A stretch of DNA of 64,000 bases from Bacteroidales bacterium SW299 (GTDB lineage: Bacteria; Bacteroidota; Bacteroidia; Bacteroidales; Bacteroidaceae). Of this stretch, positions 26,492 to 35,321 are shown piece by piece. Under the pieces are notes generated by a model that was not told the DNA's origin, made no database searches, and worked only from the letters and a program-made list of their open reading frames with translations. Each line of letters starts with the position of its first letter. Within the stretch, counting starts at the first letter, position 1. Location: the NCBI GenBank assembly GCA_019550975.1, contig SDWH01000003.1, positions 1-64,000 on the forward strand, in the 5' to 3' direction. The translations under genes were made by a program, and so were the position numbers.

Positions 26492-26685
26492 AGAAACTGT
26501 TTTGAATTTATCGTGTGCTGATTTGGGATGAGTTTTTGAGGCATTTCCGTTTGTGTGATGAGGAAGATAGCGGGCTATCTGACGAAGAACAGAAGCGGAA
26601 AAGACCAAAAAATAGCCCAAAGCACACACGAAAACGAATACATCAAGCCAAGAAAAACTTTTTGGAGAAATTCAAAACAGTTTCT
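26492..26685. mobile_element. MITE-like element with 18-bp perfect terminal inverted repeats
   Basis: AGAAACTGTTTTGAATTT at 26492-26509 is repeated exactly in reverse complement at 26668-26685, bounding 194 bp. Inside, 26511-26527 (TCGTGTGCTGATTTGGG) is imperfectly complementary to 26616-26631, TTTCCG (26544-26549) pairs with CGGAAA (26596-26601), and a perfect 7-bp hairpin (26565-26571 with 26574-26580) sits in between. No coding capacity for a transposase is present. A target-site duplication is not obvious. The structure fits a non-autonomous miniature element. Confidence 0.7.
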
Positions 26686-26850
26686 AAAACGGCAGGCTCT
26701 TGCATCAGCAATTCCGTTCGAGCCGGCATGGTGTCGGATACAGAGAGTATCGTGCAGTCGCCTGTTTGTGTCTTTTGGAGCTCAGATACCCTGTGGAAAC
26801 CGACAGGCTGCTTGCCGGTTCTGCTCATGTTCGCTCCATGTATAAAGGCC
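26686..26850. other. Intergenic stretch next to MITE-like element
   Basis: No gene, repeat copy or promoter was recognised between the MITE-like element and the AraC-type gene. A short inverted repeat near 26797-26820 (ACCGACAGG and CTTGCCGGT) might be the end of the AraC-type transcript. Confidence 0.4.
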
Positions 26851-27198
26851 TTATGCGTTTTTTCTCCATTCGGAGGGGGACATGCCCTCCTTGCTCTTGA
26901 ACTGTTTGCTGAAATGCGCGAGGTCGGTGAATCCCACCTGTTCGGCAATCTCCGCAAGATTTCTCCGGTTGGAGAGCGACATTTTGATTTTGGCTTCTTC
27001 TATCCGGAGGTGGTTGATCCATGTGTTGAAGTTCAGTCCGTAGGTATTATTGATGAAGTTGGATACATATGTCCGGTTGATGCCTATAGCCTTGCTGAGA
27101 TGCATGATTGTGATTCTTGGGCGAAGGTAGTGCTTTTGTTTTTTCCATTCTGCCAGCTTCTCTTCTATCTTTTTGTTTGTTGCAGTGTTATGTATCAT
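26851..27198 (-). CDS. Stand-alone AraC-type DNA-binding protein
   Basis: A 115-residue protein consisting almost entirely of the two helix-turn-helix motifs of the AraC/XylS family. The first is around ITIMHLSKAIGINRTYVSNFINNTYGL, the second is NLAEIAEQVGFTDLAHFSKQFKSKEG followed by the typical SPSEWRKN. No sensor or receiver domain is encoded. An in-frame stop about ten codons upstream of the ATG argues that the short form is complete rather than a fragment. It might be regulated by its own abundance or by a partner protein. Target unknown. Confidence 0.85.
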   Translation of the reverse strand: MIHNTATNKKIEEKLAEWKKQKHYLRPRITIMHLSKAIGINRTYVSNFINNTYGLNFNTWINHLRIEEAKIKMSLSNRRNLAEIAEQVGFTDLAHFSKQFKSKEGMSPSEWRKNA

Positions 27199-27337
27199 CG
27201 TCCTTTCATTAAAAACAGTTCCAAGTTACAAACTTTAAACCTTTTGTGAAAAGACCGAAAAACACGTTTGTGGATATTGTGTTTTTATATTGTACTAAGT
27301 GGGCGAAAAATGTATTTATTTGGTGTTATTTTATGTT

Positions 27338-28567
27338 TCAGTGATAGATGAGCGTTGACAGGTATCCGTCAGAGAACATTTCATTCGCTATATCCTGCAG
27401 TTCTTCCGGAGTAAGTGCTTCGATGCGCCTGAACACTTCTTCTTTTTCTTCGTATCTTTTGTAATGAAGAAAGCATTTTCCCATGTCAAGGGCGTTGTTC
27501 TCGAAGTTGTCGCCTGCTACGCCTATCTGGCCGATGATTTGCTTTTTCGCTGCGTTCAGCTGGTAGGAAGTCATAGGCTTCTCGCATATTTTCTGAAGTT
27601 CCTTATGAACCAGCTTTATGCATTTTTCTTCATCTTTCCTGTCGCAGCCGAAATAAATGCAGAATGCTCCGGTGTCAGTGTAGGAGGTAAGGTTTGACTC
27701 TACGTTATAAACCAGTCCCCGCTGCTCTCTTAGCGCGATGTTCAGTTTGCTGTTCATCCCGGGGCCTCCCAGAATGTTGTTCAGCAGATACAGGCCTGTA
27801 CGCCGTTCGTTGTGTGCGTCATATCCTCTGCCGCCAATCATGACGTGCGACTGGTGGGTGTCTTTGTTCAGTATGCGCTGGCAGGGGGAATAAGGGTGCG
27901 GTGCCGTGCGTTTGACTCTTTCTTCCGGTTGAGGCTGTATTCCGGCCAGTGTCATTATCTTTTCCATCGTCTGCACGACTTTGTCGAACGGGATGTTTCC
28001 TTGGACAAAGAACACCATGTTGTCGGGCCTGTAGTACCTGCCGATAAAGTTCAGCGCATCGCTGCTGGTAAATTCACGCAGCAAGTCGGGCTTCCCGAGA
28101 ATGTTTCTTCCCAACGGATGGTCGGGGAATATCAGTTCCTCGAAGTCGTCGAAAATCAGCTCCGAGGGACTGTCTTCGTAGCTTTGGATTTCATCGATGA
28201 TGACTTCCACCTCCTTGTCTATCTCATTTTGAGGGAAAGTGCTGTTGAAGACAATGTCTGTCAGCAGTTCGGCTGCCCGGCTGAAATGTTCCTTTAGAAA
28301 TGCGCTGTAGATAACAGTTTCTTCCTTGTTGGTATAGGCGTTCAGATCACCTCCCACAACTTCCATCCGGTTGAGTATGTGCCAGGCGTGGCGTTTTTTT
28401 GTCCCTTTGAAAATGAGGTGTTCCACAAAATGTGCCATGCCTTGTTCTTGAGGCAATTCGTCGCGTGTGCCCGCATCTACTGCGTATCCGCAATAGGCCA
28501 CATCTGTAGGGCTTGATGAATGGATGATTTGCAGTCCGTTGGGCAGTATGAATGTTGAAACTGGCAT
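27338..28567 (-). CDS. M16-family zinc metallopeptidase
   Basis: A 409-residue pitrilysin/processing-peptidase homolog. The inverted zinc motif is HFVEH at residues 46-50, where Glu49 is catalytic, and a distal Glu region follows in FPQNEIDKEVEVIIDE. The C-terminal M16_C half (RGLVYNVESNLTSYTDTG) is also present, so both halves of the clamshell fold are there. No signal peptide is seen, suggesting a cytoplasmic or non-classically located peptidase. It is divergent from the LOG-family gene. Peptide substrates unknown. Confidence 0.93.
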   Translation of the reverse strand: MPVSTFILPNGLQIIHSSSPTDVAYCGYAVDAGTRDELPQEQGMAHFVEHLIFKGTKKRHAWHILNRMEVVGGDLNAYTNKEETVIYSAFLKEHFSRAAELLTDIVFNSTFPQNEIDKEVEVIIDEIQSYEDSPSELIFDDFEELIFPDHPLGRNILGKPDLLREFTSSDALNFIGRYYRPDNMVFFVQGNIPFDKVVQTMEKIMTLAGIQPQPEERVKRTAPHPYSPCQRILNKDTHQSHVMIGGRGYDAHNERRTGLYLLNNILGGPGMNSKLNIALREQRGLVYNVESNLTSYTDTGAFCIYFGCDRKDEEKCIKLVHKELQKICEKPMTSYQLNAAKKQIIGQIGVAGDNFENNALDMGKCFLHYKRYEEKEEVFRRIEALTPEELQDIANEMFSDGYLSTLIYH

Positions 28568-28598
28568 TGTTCTTTTTTGCTTATTCGGTTTGACTTGG

Positions 28599-28606
28599 CA
28601 AAATTA
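28599..28606 (-). promoter_or_regulatory. Bacteroidales -7 box for M16 peptidase gene
   Basis: The minus strand reads TAATTTTG, matching TAnnTTTG, 32 bp from the start codon. A TTTG lies further upstream (28630-28633) but with 23-bp spacing, slightly longer than usual. Confidence 0.45.
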
Positions 28607-28681
28607 CAACAATAGTTATTGTCTTTCCTCAAAAAAATACAGATATTTGCATTGTATTGATAAATTGAAAGAAGAACAAGA

Positions 28682-29218
28682 ATGGATAAGATTGGCATAT
28701 TCTGCTCCGCTTCCGACCTGATAGCACCAGTGTATAAGGAAAAGGTTGAAGAATTGGGCGTCTGGCTTGGGCAGCACAAGAAGCGGGTGATTTATGGCGG
28801 GTCAAACACGGGGCTGATGGAAGTTGTCGCGCAGGCGGCGAAAGCGAACGGGGCGATGCTGATGGGAATTGTTCCTACAAAGCTGGAAGACTCGGGGAGG
28901 GTGAGCGATTTGCTCGACATTAACTTTCATGCCGTGAACTTGAGCGACCGGAAGGATCTGATGCTTCAGGAGTCTGATGTGATGGTGGCTCTTCCCGGGG
29001 GAATCGGCACGCTGGATGAAATTTTTCATGTGGCTGCTTCTGCTTCGATCGGATACCACAACAAGAAGGTAATATTATATAATGTAGACGGGTTCTGGGA
29101 TGAAATGCTGCGTTTCTTTGAGAAACTCGGGAGGCTTCATTTCACTCACCGTTCCATTGATAACTATATTCTGGTGGCCGGCTCTTTTGACGAACTGGTT
29201 GCCATGCTTGACAAATAA
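28682..29218 (+). CDS. LOG-family (TIGR00730-type) phosphoribohydrolase-like protein
   Basis: A 178-residue Rossmann-like protein of the lysine-decarboxylase-like/LOG group. GGSNTGLM (about residues 40-47) and the hallmark PGGIGTLDE (about 104-112) are both present; these form the nucleotide-monophosphate binding and catalytic site. Characterised members hydrolyse nucleoside 5'-monophosphates to free base and ribose 5-phosphate. The SIS-domain gene begins 22 bp downstream, suggesting an operon. The in vivo substrate in Bacteroidales is not established. Confidence 0.92.
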   Translation: MDKIGIFCSASDLIAPVYKEKVEELGVWLGQHKKRVIYGGSNTGLMEVVAQAAKANGAMLMGIVPTKLEDSGRVSDLLDINFHAVNLSDRKDLMLQESDVMVALPGGIGTLDEIFHVAASASIGYHNKKVILYNVDGFWDEMLRFFEKLGRLHFTHRSIDNYILVAGSFDELVAMLDK

Positions 29219-29240
29219 TGTAATTTATATAATCTGGCTT

Positions 29241-29846
29241 ATGATTCAAACTACTATTAAGGAACTGTTGCAGCAGGAAGCTCAGGCTGTGTTGAATATA
29301 CCGGTGACCGACGCATATGAAAAAGCGGTGTCGCTGATTGTGGAGCAAGTGCATGAGAAGGGTGGAAAGCTTGTGACTAGCGGCATGGGAAAGGCCGGTC
29401 AGATAGCGATGAATATTGCTACCACTTTCTGTTCTACCGGAATCCCTTCTGTCTTTTTGCATCCCAGTGAAGCTCAGCATGGAGATCTGGGCATTCTGCA
29501 GAAGAATGATCTCTTGCTGTTGATTTCTAATTCGGGGAAGACGCGCGAAATTGTGGAGCTGACCGAATTGGCGGCAAAGCTGGATCCGTCATTGCGTAAA
29601 ATCGTTATTACCGGAAATCCGGAAAGTCCGTTGGCGCACGTTGCGGATATCTGTCTGGCAACGGGACACCCCGATGAAGTCTGTTTATTGGGCATGACTC
29701 CCACCACATCGACCACGGTAATGACCGTAATCGGTGACATTCTGGTGGTAGAAACCATGAGGCGTACTGGATTTACGATCGAGGAGTACAGCAAGCGCCA
29801 TCACGGCGGTTATCTGGGCGAGCGTTCGCGCGAGCTGAGCAGATAA
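29241..29846 (+). CDS. Single-domain SIS sugar-phosphate isomerase (KpsF/KdsD-like)
   Basis: A 201-residue protein made of one SIS domain. TSGMGKAGQIAMNIATTFCSTG and HPSEAQHGDLGILQKNDLLLLISNSGKT match arabinose 5-phosphate isomerases, with the active-site His in the HPSEAQHGD segment. The paired CBS domains of typical KdsD/KpsF proteins are absent, since the protein ends after the SIS core (HHGGYLGERSRELSR). The ATG at 29241 is chosen because the family N-terminus begins there. A5P isomerase would supply Kdo precursor for lipopolysaccharide or capsule. A role as another ketose/aldose isomerase is possible. Confidence 0.87.
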   Translation: MIQTTIKELLQQEAQAVLNIPVTDAYEKAVSLIVEQVHEKGGKLVTSGMGKAGQIAMNIATTFCSTGIPSVFLHPSEAQHGDLGILQKNDLLLLISNSGKTREIVELTELAAKLDPSLRKIVITGNPESPLAHVADICLATGHPDEVCLLGMTPTTSTTVMTVIGDILVVETMRRTGFTIEEYSKRHHGGYLGERSRELSR

Positions 29847-29870
29847 TAAAATATTAGAGGTATATATAGG

Positions 29871-29957
29871 GAAGGATGTGCCGGGAGGTGCATCATGGAC
29901 TGTTCTCAGTTCGGGCAGCAGTCTGTGGATGCATTCCTGTCATATCCTTCTTTTTTT
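29871..29957 (+). terminator. Terminator with long two-tier hairpin after SIS gene
   Basis: GAAGGATGTG (29871-29880) pairs with CATATCCTTC (29941-29950, one G-U pair) and is followed directly by seven T. Inside, TGCATC (29889-29894) pairs with GATGCA (29928-29933), giving an extended stem. Confidence 0.75.
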
Positions 29958-30394
29958 GTGCTTCCACTTTGGCTGTTATACAATGAAAAAAAGGTGCCTT
30001 GCGTTGCAAGTTTAGCGGATGGGGAAATGAAAGGGCAATGCTTGATGAATATATTTTTGCAACTTGTATATATATTTTAGCTTTTGGCGGTGGATGGTTG
30101 TCGTGACATTTTGATCGTTATATCTTTATTTTATTGAAAAATGTAAATGATTTGTTTTTCGTTTAAGTCCGAATCTATGGCTTTTTATTGTTTTAAATCA
30201 CTGGATATAGTGTGTATTTTACTATTAAAAATAAGTTTAACTGCGTTTTGTTTGTTGATTCGTTATATATTTCTGCTTTATTTGTAGAAATGGGAATTTG
30301 TTTATGAAATGACATATTTTTTGTATTTTTCTTGTTTTTATAAATTTTAGTATATATATTCGCAGCTGATTGAATGTTAATATTTATAGAGTTT
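29958..30394. other. AT-rich upstream region of second susC operon
   Basis: About 440 bp with no supported gene. It is markedly richer in A and T than the flanking genes and contains T-rich runs but no perfect TAnnTTTG box close to the susC start. The promoter may depend on an activator or an alternative sigma factor. No repeat copy was found here. Confidence 0.5.
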
Positions 30395-33300
30395 ATGAGA
30401 AGATGTTTAATTTTTTATTTCTATCTGTTGATAGGAATTGGGTGGGCGATGGCTCAGTCCTCAAAAATTTCGGGGATTGTTGTATCTTCGGAAGACAATG
30501 AGCCGATAGTAGGTGCCTCAATCATGGTAGAAGGGACCAAGACGGGTACGATTACAGACATTGACGGACGTTTTACCTTGAATGTGGCGGAAGGGGTGAA
30601 GTTGCAGATAAGCTACATCGGAATGAAGACTACGGTCGTGAAAGCAAAAAAAAATATGGTAGTCAAGATGGAGTCCGATTCGGAAGTGCTGGGCGAAGTG
30701 GTCGTTACAGGTATGCAGCGAATGGACAAGCGTTTGTTTACGGGTGCTTCTTCTAAGATCTCAGGAGAGAATGCTAAACTGGATGGTGTTCCTGAAATCA
30801 GCCGTGCGTTGGAGGGACGTGCAGCCGGTGTGTCGGTGCAGAATGTGTCAGGAACATTTGGTACGGCTCCTAAAATCCGTGTGCGTGGTGCTACGTCTAT
30901 TTATGGTAGTTCCAAACCTTTATGGGTGGTGGATGGTGTGATCATGGAGGATGTTACTGAAGTGGATTCAGATGATCTTTCATCGGGTGATGCCGTTACG
31001 CTTATCAGTTCTGCCATTTCAGGTCTGAATGCTGATGATATCGAAAGCTTTCAGATCTTGAAGGACGGTTCAGCCACATCTATTTATGGTGCGCGTGCTA
31101 TGGCCGGTGTGATTGTTGTTACTACCAAGAAGGGTAAGGCTGGCACGAATAAAATAAGCTATACGGGCGAGTTTACGATGCGCTTGAAACCGAGCTATCG
31201 TAACTTTAACATTATGAATTCACAACAGCAGATGGATGTGTACAAGACTATGGAGAGCAATGGATACTTAAATTTCTCGGATGTGTATCGTGCTTCTGAT
31301 AGTGGTGTGTATGGAAAAATGTATCACTTGATTAACGATTATAATTCTACTTCAGGCTTTGGTTTGGCAAATACACTTCAAGCCAAAAATGCTTATTTGC
31401 GAGAGGCGGAATATCGTAATACAGACTGGTTTGATATATTGTTTAATAATAGTGTATCACAAAACCATGCCATTAGTATGACTAGCGGTACGGAGAAAGC
31501 ATCGTATTATACTTCGCTGAGTGTTATGAACGATCCCGGGTGGACAAAGCAGAGCAAGGTGCAGCGTTATACAGCGAATATCAATGCCACATATAACATT
31601 TCCCCTCATCTTATTCTGAATCTGATTGGCAATGCTTCTTATCGTAAGCAGCGTGCTCCTGGTACACTCAGCTCTACACTGGATCCGGTGAGCGGTGAAG
31701 TGAGGCGTGACTTTGATATCAATCCGTATTCGTATGCATTGAATACGTCACGTGCGCTTGATCCGAATGAATATTATGTACGTAACTATGCTCCATTTAA
31801 TATTCTGCATGAACTGGACAATAATTATATGGATTTGGACGTGGTTGATATGAAATATCAGGGCGAATTGAGATGGAAGCCTGTCAGGAAGGTGGAATTG
31901 GCTGCTCTTGGTGCTTATAAATTCTCAACGACTACGCAGACACACAAGATTACAGACTATTCAAATCAAGCATGGGCATACCGGGCTATGGATGATGCTA
32001 CCATGCGTGACGCCAATCCGTGGCTTTATACAGATCCGGATGTAGTGAATTCGTTGCCTGTTTCCGTGTTGCCGGTGGGCGGTTTTTACCAGGAAACCAA
32101 GTATACAATGCGAAGCTATGACTTCCGCGCAACAGTAAGTTATAACGACACATATTTTGACAATCATATCTTTAATTTCTTTGGGGGTATGGAGTTGAAC
32201 GCAACTGACCGTAGTCATACATGGTTTAATGGCGTGGGAATGCAGTATGATATGGGTATGCTTCCAAACTATGATTATCTGTTCTTTAAACAGGGAAAAG
32301 AAGAAAACAGCAATTATTATACAGTGACGGATACGCGTACCCGTGATGTAGCTTTCTTTGGAACGGCTACTTATTCTTACAAAGGAAAATATACGTTCAA
32401 TGGAACTGTCCGTTATGAAGGTTCCAATAAGTTGGGAAAGAGCCGTTCGGCCAGATGGCTTCCAACATGGAACATATCAGCAGCATGGAATATGCACGAA
32501 GAAGACTGGTTCGAAAAATTACAGCCGACATTATCCAATCTGACATTGAAGGCTTCTTATTCATTGACTGCAGATCGCGGTCCGGCAGATGTGTCTAATT
32601 CGCGCGTGATTATACAGGCTTACAATCCTTACCGTCCGTTTGCCAGTGTGTCTGAATCAGGTTTGCAGATATCTGACTTGGAAAACAGTGAACTGACCTA
32701 TGAAAAGAAGCATGAACTGAATATTGGCGCAGAAATAGGTTTCTTGAATAACCGTATCAATGTGGCGGCCGATTGGTATAAACGCAATAATTACGACTTG
32801 ATTGGTATTATTAATACGATGGGCGTAGGAGGGTTCACGAGCAAGTTTGCCAATGTGGCAAGTATGGAGTCACATGGATTTGAGTTTACATTGTCGACAC
32901 GCAACATTGACACGAAGGATTTCAAATGGAACACAGACCTCATCTTTTCGAAAGCAAAGAATGAGGTGACAGAGCTGGAATCCAATGCACGTGTCATTGA
33001 TATGATTTCGGGTGTGGGTTTTGCATTGCAAGGTTATCCGGTTCGTTCCTTGTTCTCTTATGATTTCAAGGGACTGAATGAAGTCGGATTGCCGCAGATT
33101 GTGGATGAGCAGAATAATGTCGTTTCGAGCGGTGCCACCATTAACTTCCAGGAACGTGATATGAAAGACCACTTGATTTATGAAGGTCCCACCGATCCGA
33201 CAATTACGGGTAGTTTCGGTAACGTGTTCACTTATAAGAACTGGAAACTGAATGTGTTTATTACTTATTCTTTCGGTAATGTGGTTCGTCTGGATCCGGT

Positions 33301-33712
33301 ATACTCGAATGAATACTCGGATTTGGACGCTACTCCTAAAGAGTTTATCAATCGTTGGACTCTTCCTGGCGACGAGAAGCTGACTACAGTTCCCGTCATT
33401 GCTGACAAGCGTATGAATGAACTGGATCCTTACCTGAGCCGTGTATATAACGCTTACAATTATTCGACGGATCGTATTGCCAAAGGTGATTTCATCCGTA
33501 TGAAAGAAATTTCATTGACCTATGACTTCCCGAAAGACTGGGCGAACAAGATGAAGCTGAGCAATCTGTCGCTGAAGCTTCAGGCAACCAACTTGTTCCT
33601 TATTTACGCTGACAAGAAGCTGAACGGGCAGGATCCTGAGTTCTTTAATACAGGAGGTGTGGCTGCTCCAGTACCAAAGCAGTTTACTCTTACTTTAAGA
33701 TTAGGTATTTAA
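30395..33712 (+). CDS. SusC/RagA-like TonB-dependent transporter (locus 2)
   Basis: An outer-membrane transporter of about 1105 residues. A signal peptide (MRRCLIFYFY to WAMAQ) is followed by a carboxypeptidase-like domain (ISGIVVSSEDNEPIVGASIMVEG), the segment LGEVVVTGMQRMDKRLFTGA, a plug with SIYGARAMAGVIVVTTKKGKAG, and a barrel ending FTLTLRLGI. The start at ATG 30395 begins the signal peptide; an ATG seven codons upstream adds residues that do not fit one. It heads a four-gene operon with SusD, an HExxH lipoprotein and a DUF4302 lipoprotein, an arrangement known from Bacteroidetes in which the cargo is thought to be peptide or protein derived rather than a plain glycan. Confidence 0.94.
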   Translation: MRRCLIFYFYLLIGIGWAMAQSSKISGIVVSSEDNEPIVGASIMVEGTKTGTITDIDGRFTLNVAEGVKLQISYIGMKTTVVKAKKNMVVKMESDSEVLGEVVVTGMQRMDKRLFTGASSKISGENAKLDGVPEISRALEGRAAGVSVQNVSGTFGTAPKIRVRGATSIYGSSKPLWVVDGVIMEDVTEVDSDDLSSGDAVTLISSAISGLNADDIESFQILKDGSATSIYGARAMAGVIVVTTKKGKAGTNKISYTGEFTMRLKPSYRNFNIMNSQQQMDVYKTMESNGYLNFSDVYRASDSGVYGKMYHLINDYNSTSGFGLANTLQAKNAYLREAEYRNTDWFDILFNNSVSQNHAISMTSGTEKASYYTSLSVMNDPGWTKQSKVQRYTANINATYNISPHLILNLIGNASYRKQRAPGTLSSTLDPVSGEVRRDFDINPYSYALNTSRALDPNEYYVRNYAPFNILHELDNNYMDLDVVDMKYQGELRWKPVRKVELAALGAYKFSTTTQTHKITDYSNQAWAYRAMDDATMRDANPWLYTDPDVVNSLPVSVLPVGGFYQETKYTMRSYDFRATVSYNDTYFDNHIFNFFGGMELNATDRSHTWFNGVGMQYDMGMLPNYDYLFFKQGKEENSNYYTVTDTRTRDVAFFGTATYSYKGKYTFNGTVRYEGSNKLGKSRSARWLPTWNISAAWNMHEEDWFEKLQPTLSNLTLKASYSLTADRGPADVSNSRVIIQAYNPYRPFASVSESGLQISDLENSELTYEKKHELNIGAEIGFLNNRINVAADWYKRNNYDLIGIINTMGVGGFTSKFANVASMESHGFEFTLSTRNIDTKDFKWNTDLIFSKAKNEVTELESNARVIDMISGVGFALQGYPVRSLFSYDFKGLNEVGLPQIVDEQNNVVSSGATINFQERDMKDHLIYEGPTDPTITGSFGNVFTYKNWKLNVFITYSFGNVVRLDPVYSNEYSDLDATPKEFINRWTLPGDEKLTTVPVIADKRMNELDPYLSRVYNAYNYSTDRIAKGDFIRMKEISLTYDFPKDWANKMKLSNLSLKLQATNLFLIYADKKLNGQDPEFFNTGGVAAPVPKQFTLTLRLGI

Positions 33713-33728
33713 TAAAAACAAGAATTGT

Positions 33729-35297
33729 ATGAAAAAGTATATATTATTAAGTAGTGTTGCGACAGCCCTTTTATGCTTTTCTTCGTGTGAAGATTTTTTG
33801 GATACTTTACCAGACAATCGTGCCGAAGTGAATACGGAAGAAAAAATTACCTCACTGTTAGTGTCAGCTTATCCGGGTGCTTATCCTGTGGCAATGTTCG
33901 AAATGGCTTCAGACAATACGGCCGATAACGGAAGTTTGTATGATGTCGAAACACAGGCTACTGAGCAGGCTTATCTGTGGCAAGACATTGATGCGGACAC
34001 CGATCAGGACTGTCCTCAGGGACTTTGGGATGAGTGCTATACTGCGATTGGAGCAGCCAATCAAGCATTGCAGTCAATTGAAGAGTTGGGTAATCCTAAG
34101 AGCTTGAATCCGCAGAAAGGCGAAGCTTTGATATGCCGTGCGTATGCGCACTTTATTTTAGTCAATACTTTTTGTCAGGCTTATAACCCGGGAACTGCTG
34201 CCGATCAGTTAGGTATTCCTTATATGACTGAGCCGGAAACGACTGTAAGTCCTACATATTCTCGCGGTACATTGGCTGAAACTTATCAGAAAATTGATGC
34301 AGACATTCAAGCGGCATTGCCTTTGATAGACGATAACCTGTATACTGTACCGAAATATCATTTTAACATGAAGGCCGCCTATGCTTTTGCCGCTCGTTTT
34401 TATCTGTTCTATGTGCAGGAAGACAGGTCTAATTATGAAAAGGTTATTGAATATGCGAATAAGATTTTAGGCAGTAATATGCAGGAATCATTGCGCAGCT
34501 ATTCTGAATTGACGGTTTATACTGACCCGGATAATATTGGTGATGCTTATATTGATGCTTCTAATCCAGCTAATTTGCTGATTACTACTGTTTACTCCTC
34601 ATGGCCTTATATTTATGGTCCATGGAATCTAAATTTGCGTTATGGAATGAACCGAAGCGTGTGTGAAGGTGAAACTTTCTTGGCAAATGCCCCATGGGGA
34701 ACAAACATCGCTTTCCGCAGGATGATTTATAATCCGGAACAGAAAATCAATTTCCCTAAATACATGATGTATTTTGAGTATACAGATAAAGTAAACGGTA
34801 TCGGTTATCGTCATGCTGTTATTGTACCTTTCTCTACTAATGAAACGTTGCTGTGCCGTGCAGAAGCTTATGTAATGAAAGCACAGCCGGATTATACCAG
34901 TGCTACCGCTGATTTGAACAGCTGGGCATCTTGTATTACAATGTCAGGAACTTCAAATCTCACAGAGTCGCAGATTGAAGATTTTTATAACGGCATTGAT
35001 TATACTCCGGTTCCGTTGACCTCTGATGGAGCTAGAACAGTGAAGAAGCATTTGAATCCGATCTTTCCTTTTGCAGATGTGAAGCAGGAGAATTTTATCC
35101 ACTGTATTCTACATGCTCGCCGTATGGAATGTATTCACGATGGCTCACGCTGGCTGGACATCAAGCGATATAATATTGAGATTTCACATAATCGTGAGGG
35201 ATTGGATCCTGACGTGTTGAAAGCAAACGATTTGCGTAGGGCCATTCAGCTGCCGCAGGATGTAATCAATGCGGGACTGGAAGCTAATCCGAGATAA
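33729..35297 (+). CDS. SusD/RagB-like lipoprotein (locus 2)
   Basis: A 522-residue RagB/SusD-family lipoprotein with lipobox CFSSC, Cys20. The N-terminus EDFLDTLPDNRAEVNTEEKI is typical of the family, and the TPR-like region (KAAYAFAARFYLFY) and C-terminal RRMECIHDGSRWLDIKRYNIE and IQLPQDVINAGLEANPR are recognisable. It lies 16 bp after its SusC and 24 bp before the metallopeptidase-like gene. It should cap the transporter barrel and bind the cargo. Confidence 0.93.
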   Translation: MKKYILLSSVATALLCFSSCEDFLDTLPDNRAEVNTEEKITSLLVSAYPGAYPVAMFEMASDNTADNGSLYDVETQATEQAYLWQDIDADTDQDCPQGLWDECYTAIGAANQALQSIEELGNPKSLNPQKGEALICRAYAHFILVNTFCQAYNPGTAADQLGIPYMTEPETTVSPTYSRGTLAETYQKIDADIQAALPLIDDNLYTVPKYHFNMKAAYAFAARFYLFYVQEDRSNYEKVIEYANKILGSNMQESLRSYSELTVYTDPDNIGDAYIDASNPANLLITTVYSSWPYIYGPWNLNLRYGMNRSVCEGETFLANAPWGTNIAFRRMIYNPEQKINFPKYMMYFEYTDKVNGIGYRHAVIVPFSTNETLLCRAEAYVMKAQPDYTSATADLNSWASCITMSGTSNLTESQIEDFYNGIDYTPVPLTSDGARTVKKHLNPIFPFADVKQENFIHCILHARRMECIHDGSRWLDIKRYNIEISHNREGLDPDVLKANDLRRAIQLPQDVINAGLEANPR

Positions 35298-35321
35298 ACA
35301 CCTTTAAAAAACTTGTGTATT

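Noticed and set aside
26515..27249. Plus-strand frame of 244 codons through the MITE-like element and AraC-type gene
   Set aside because: Its first part is repeat sequence and the rest is antisense to the helix-turn-helix gene.
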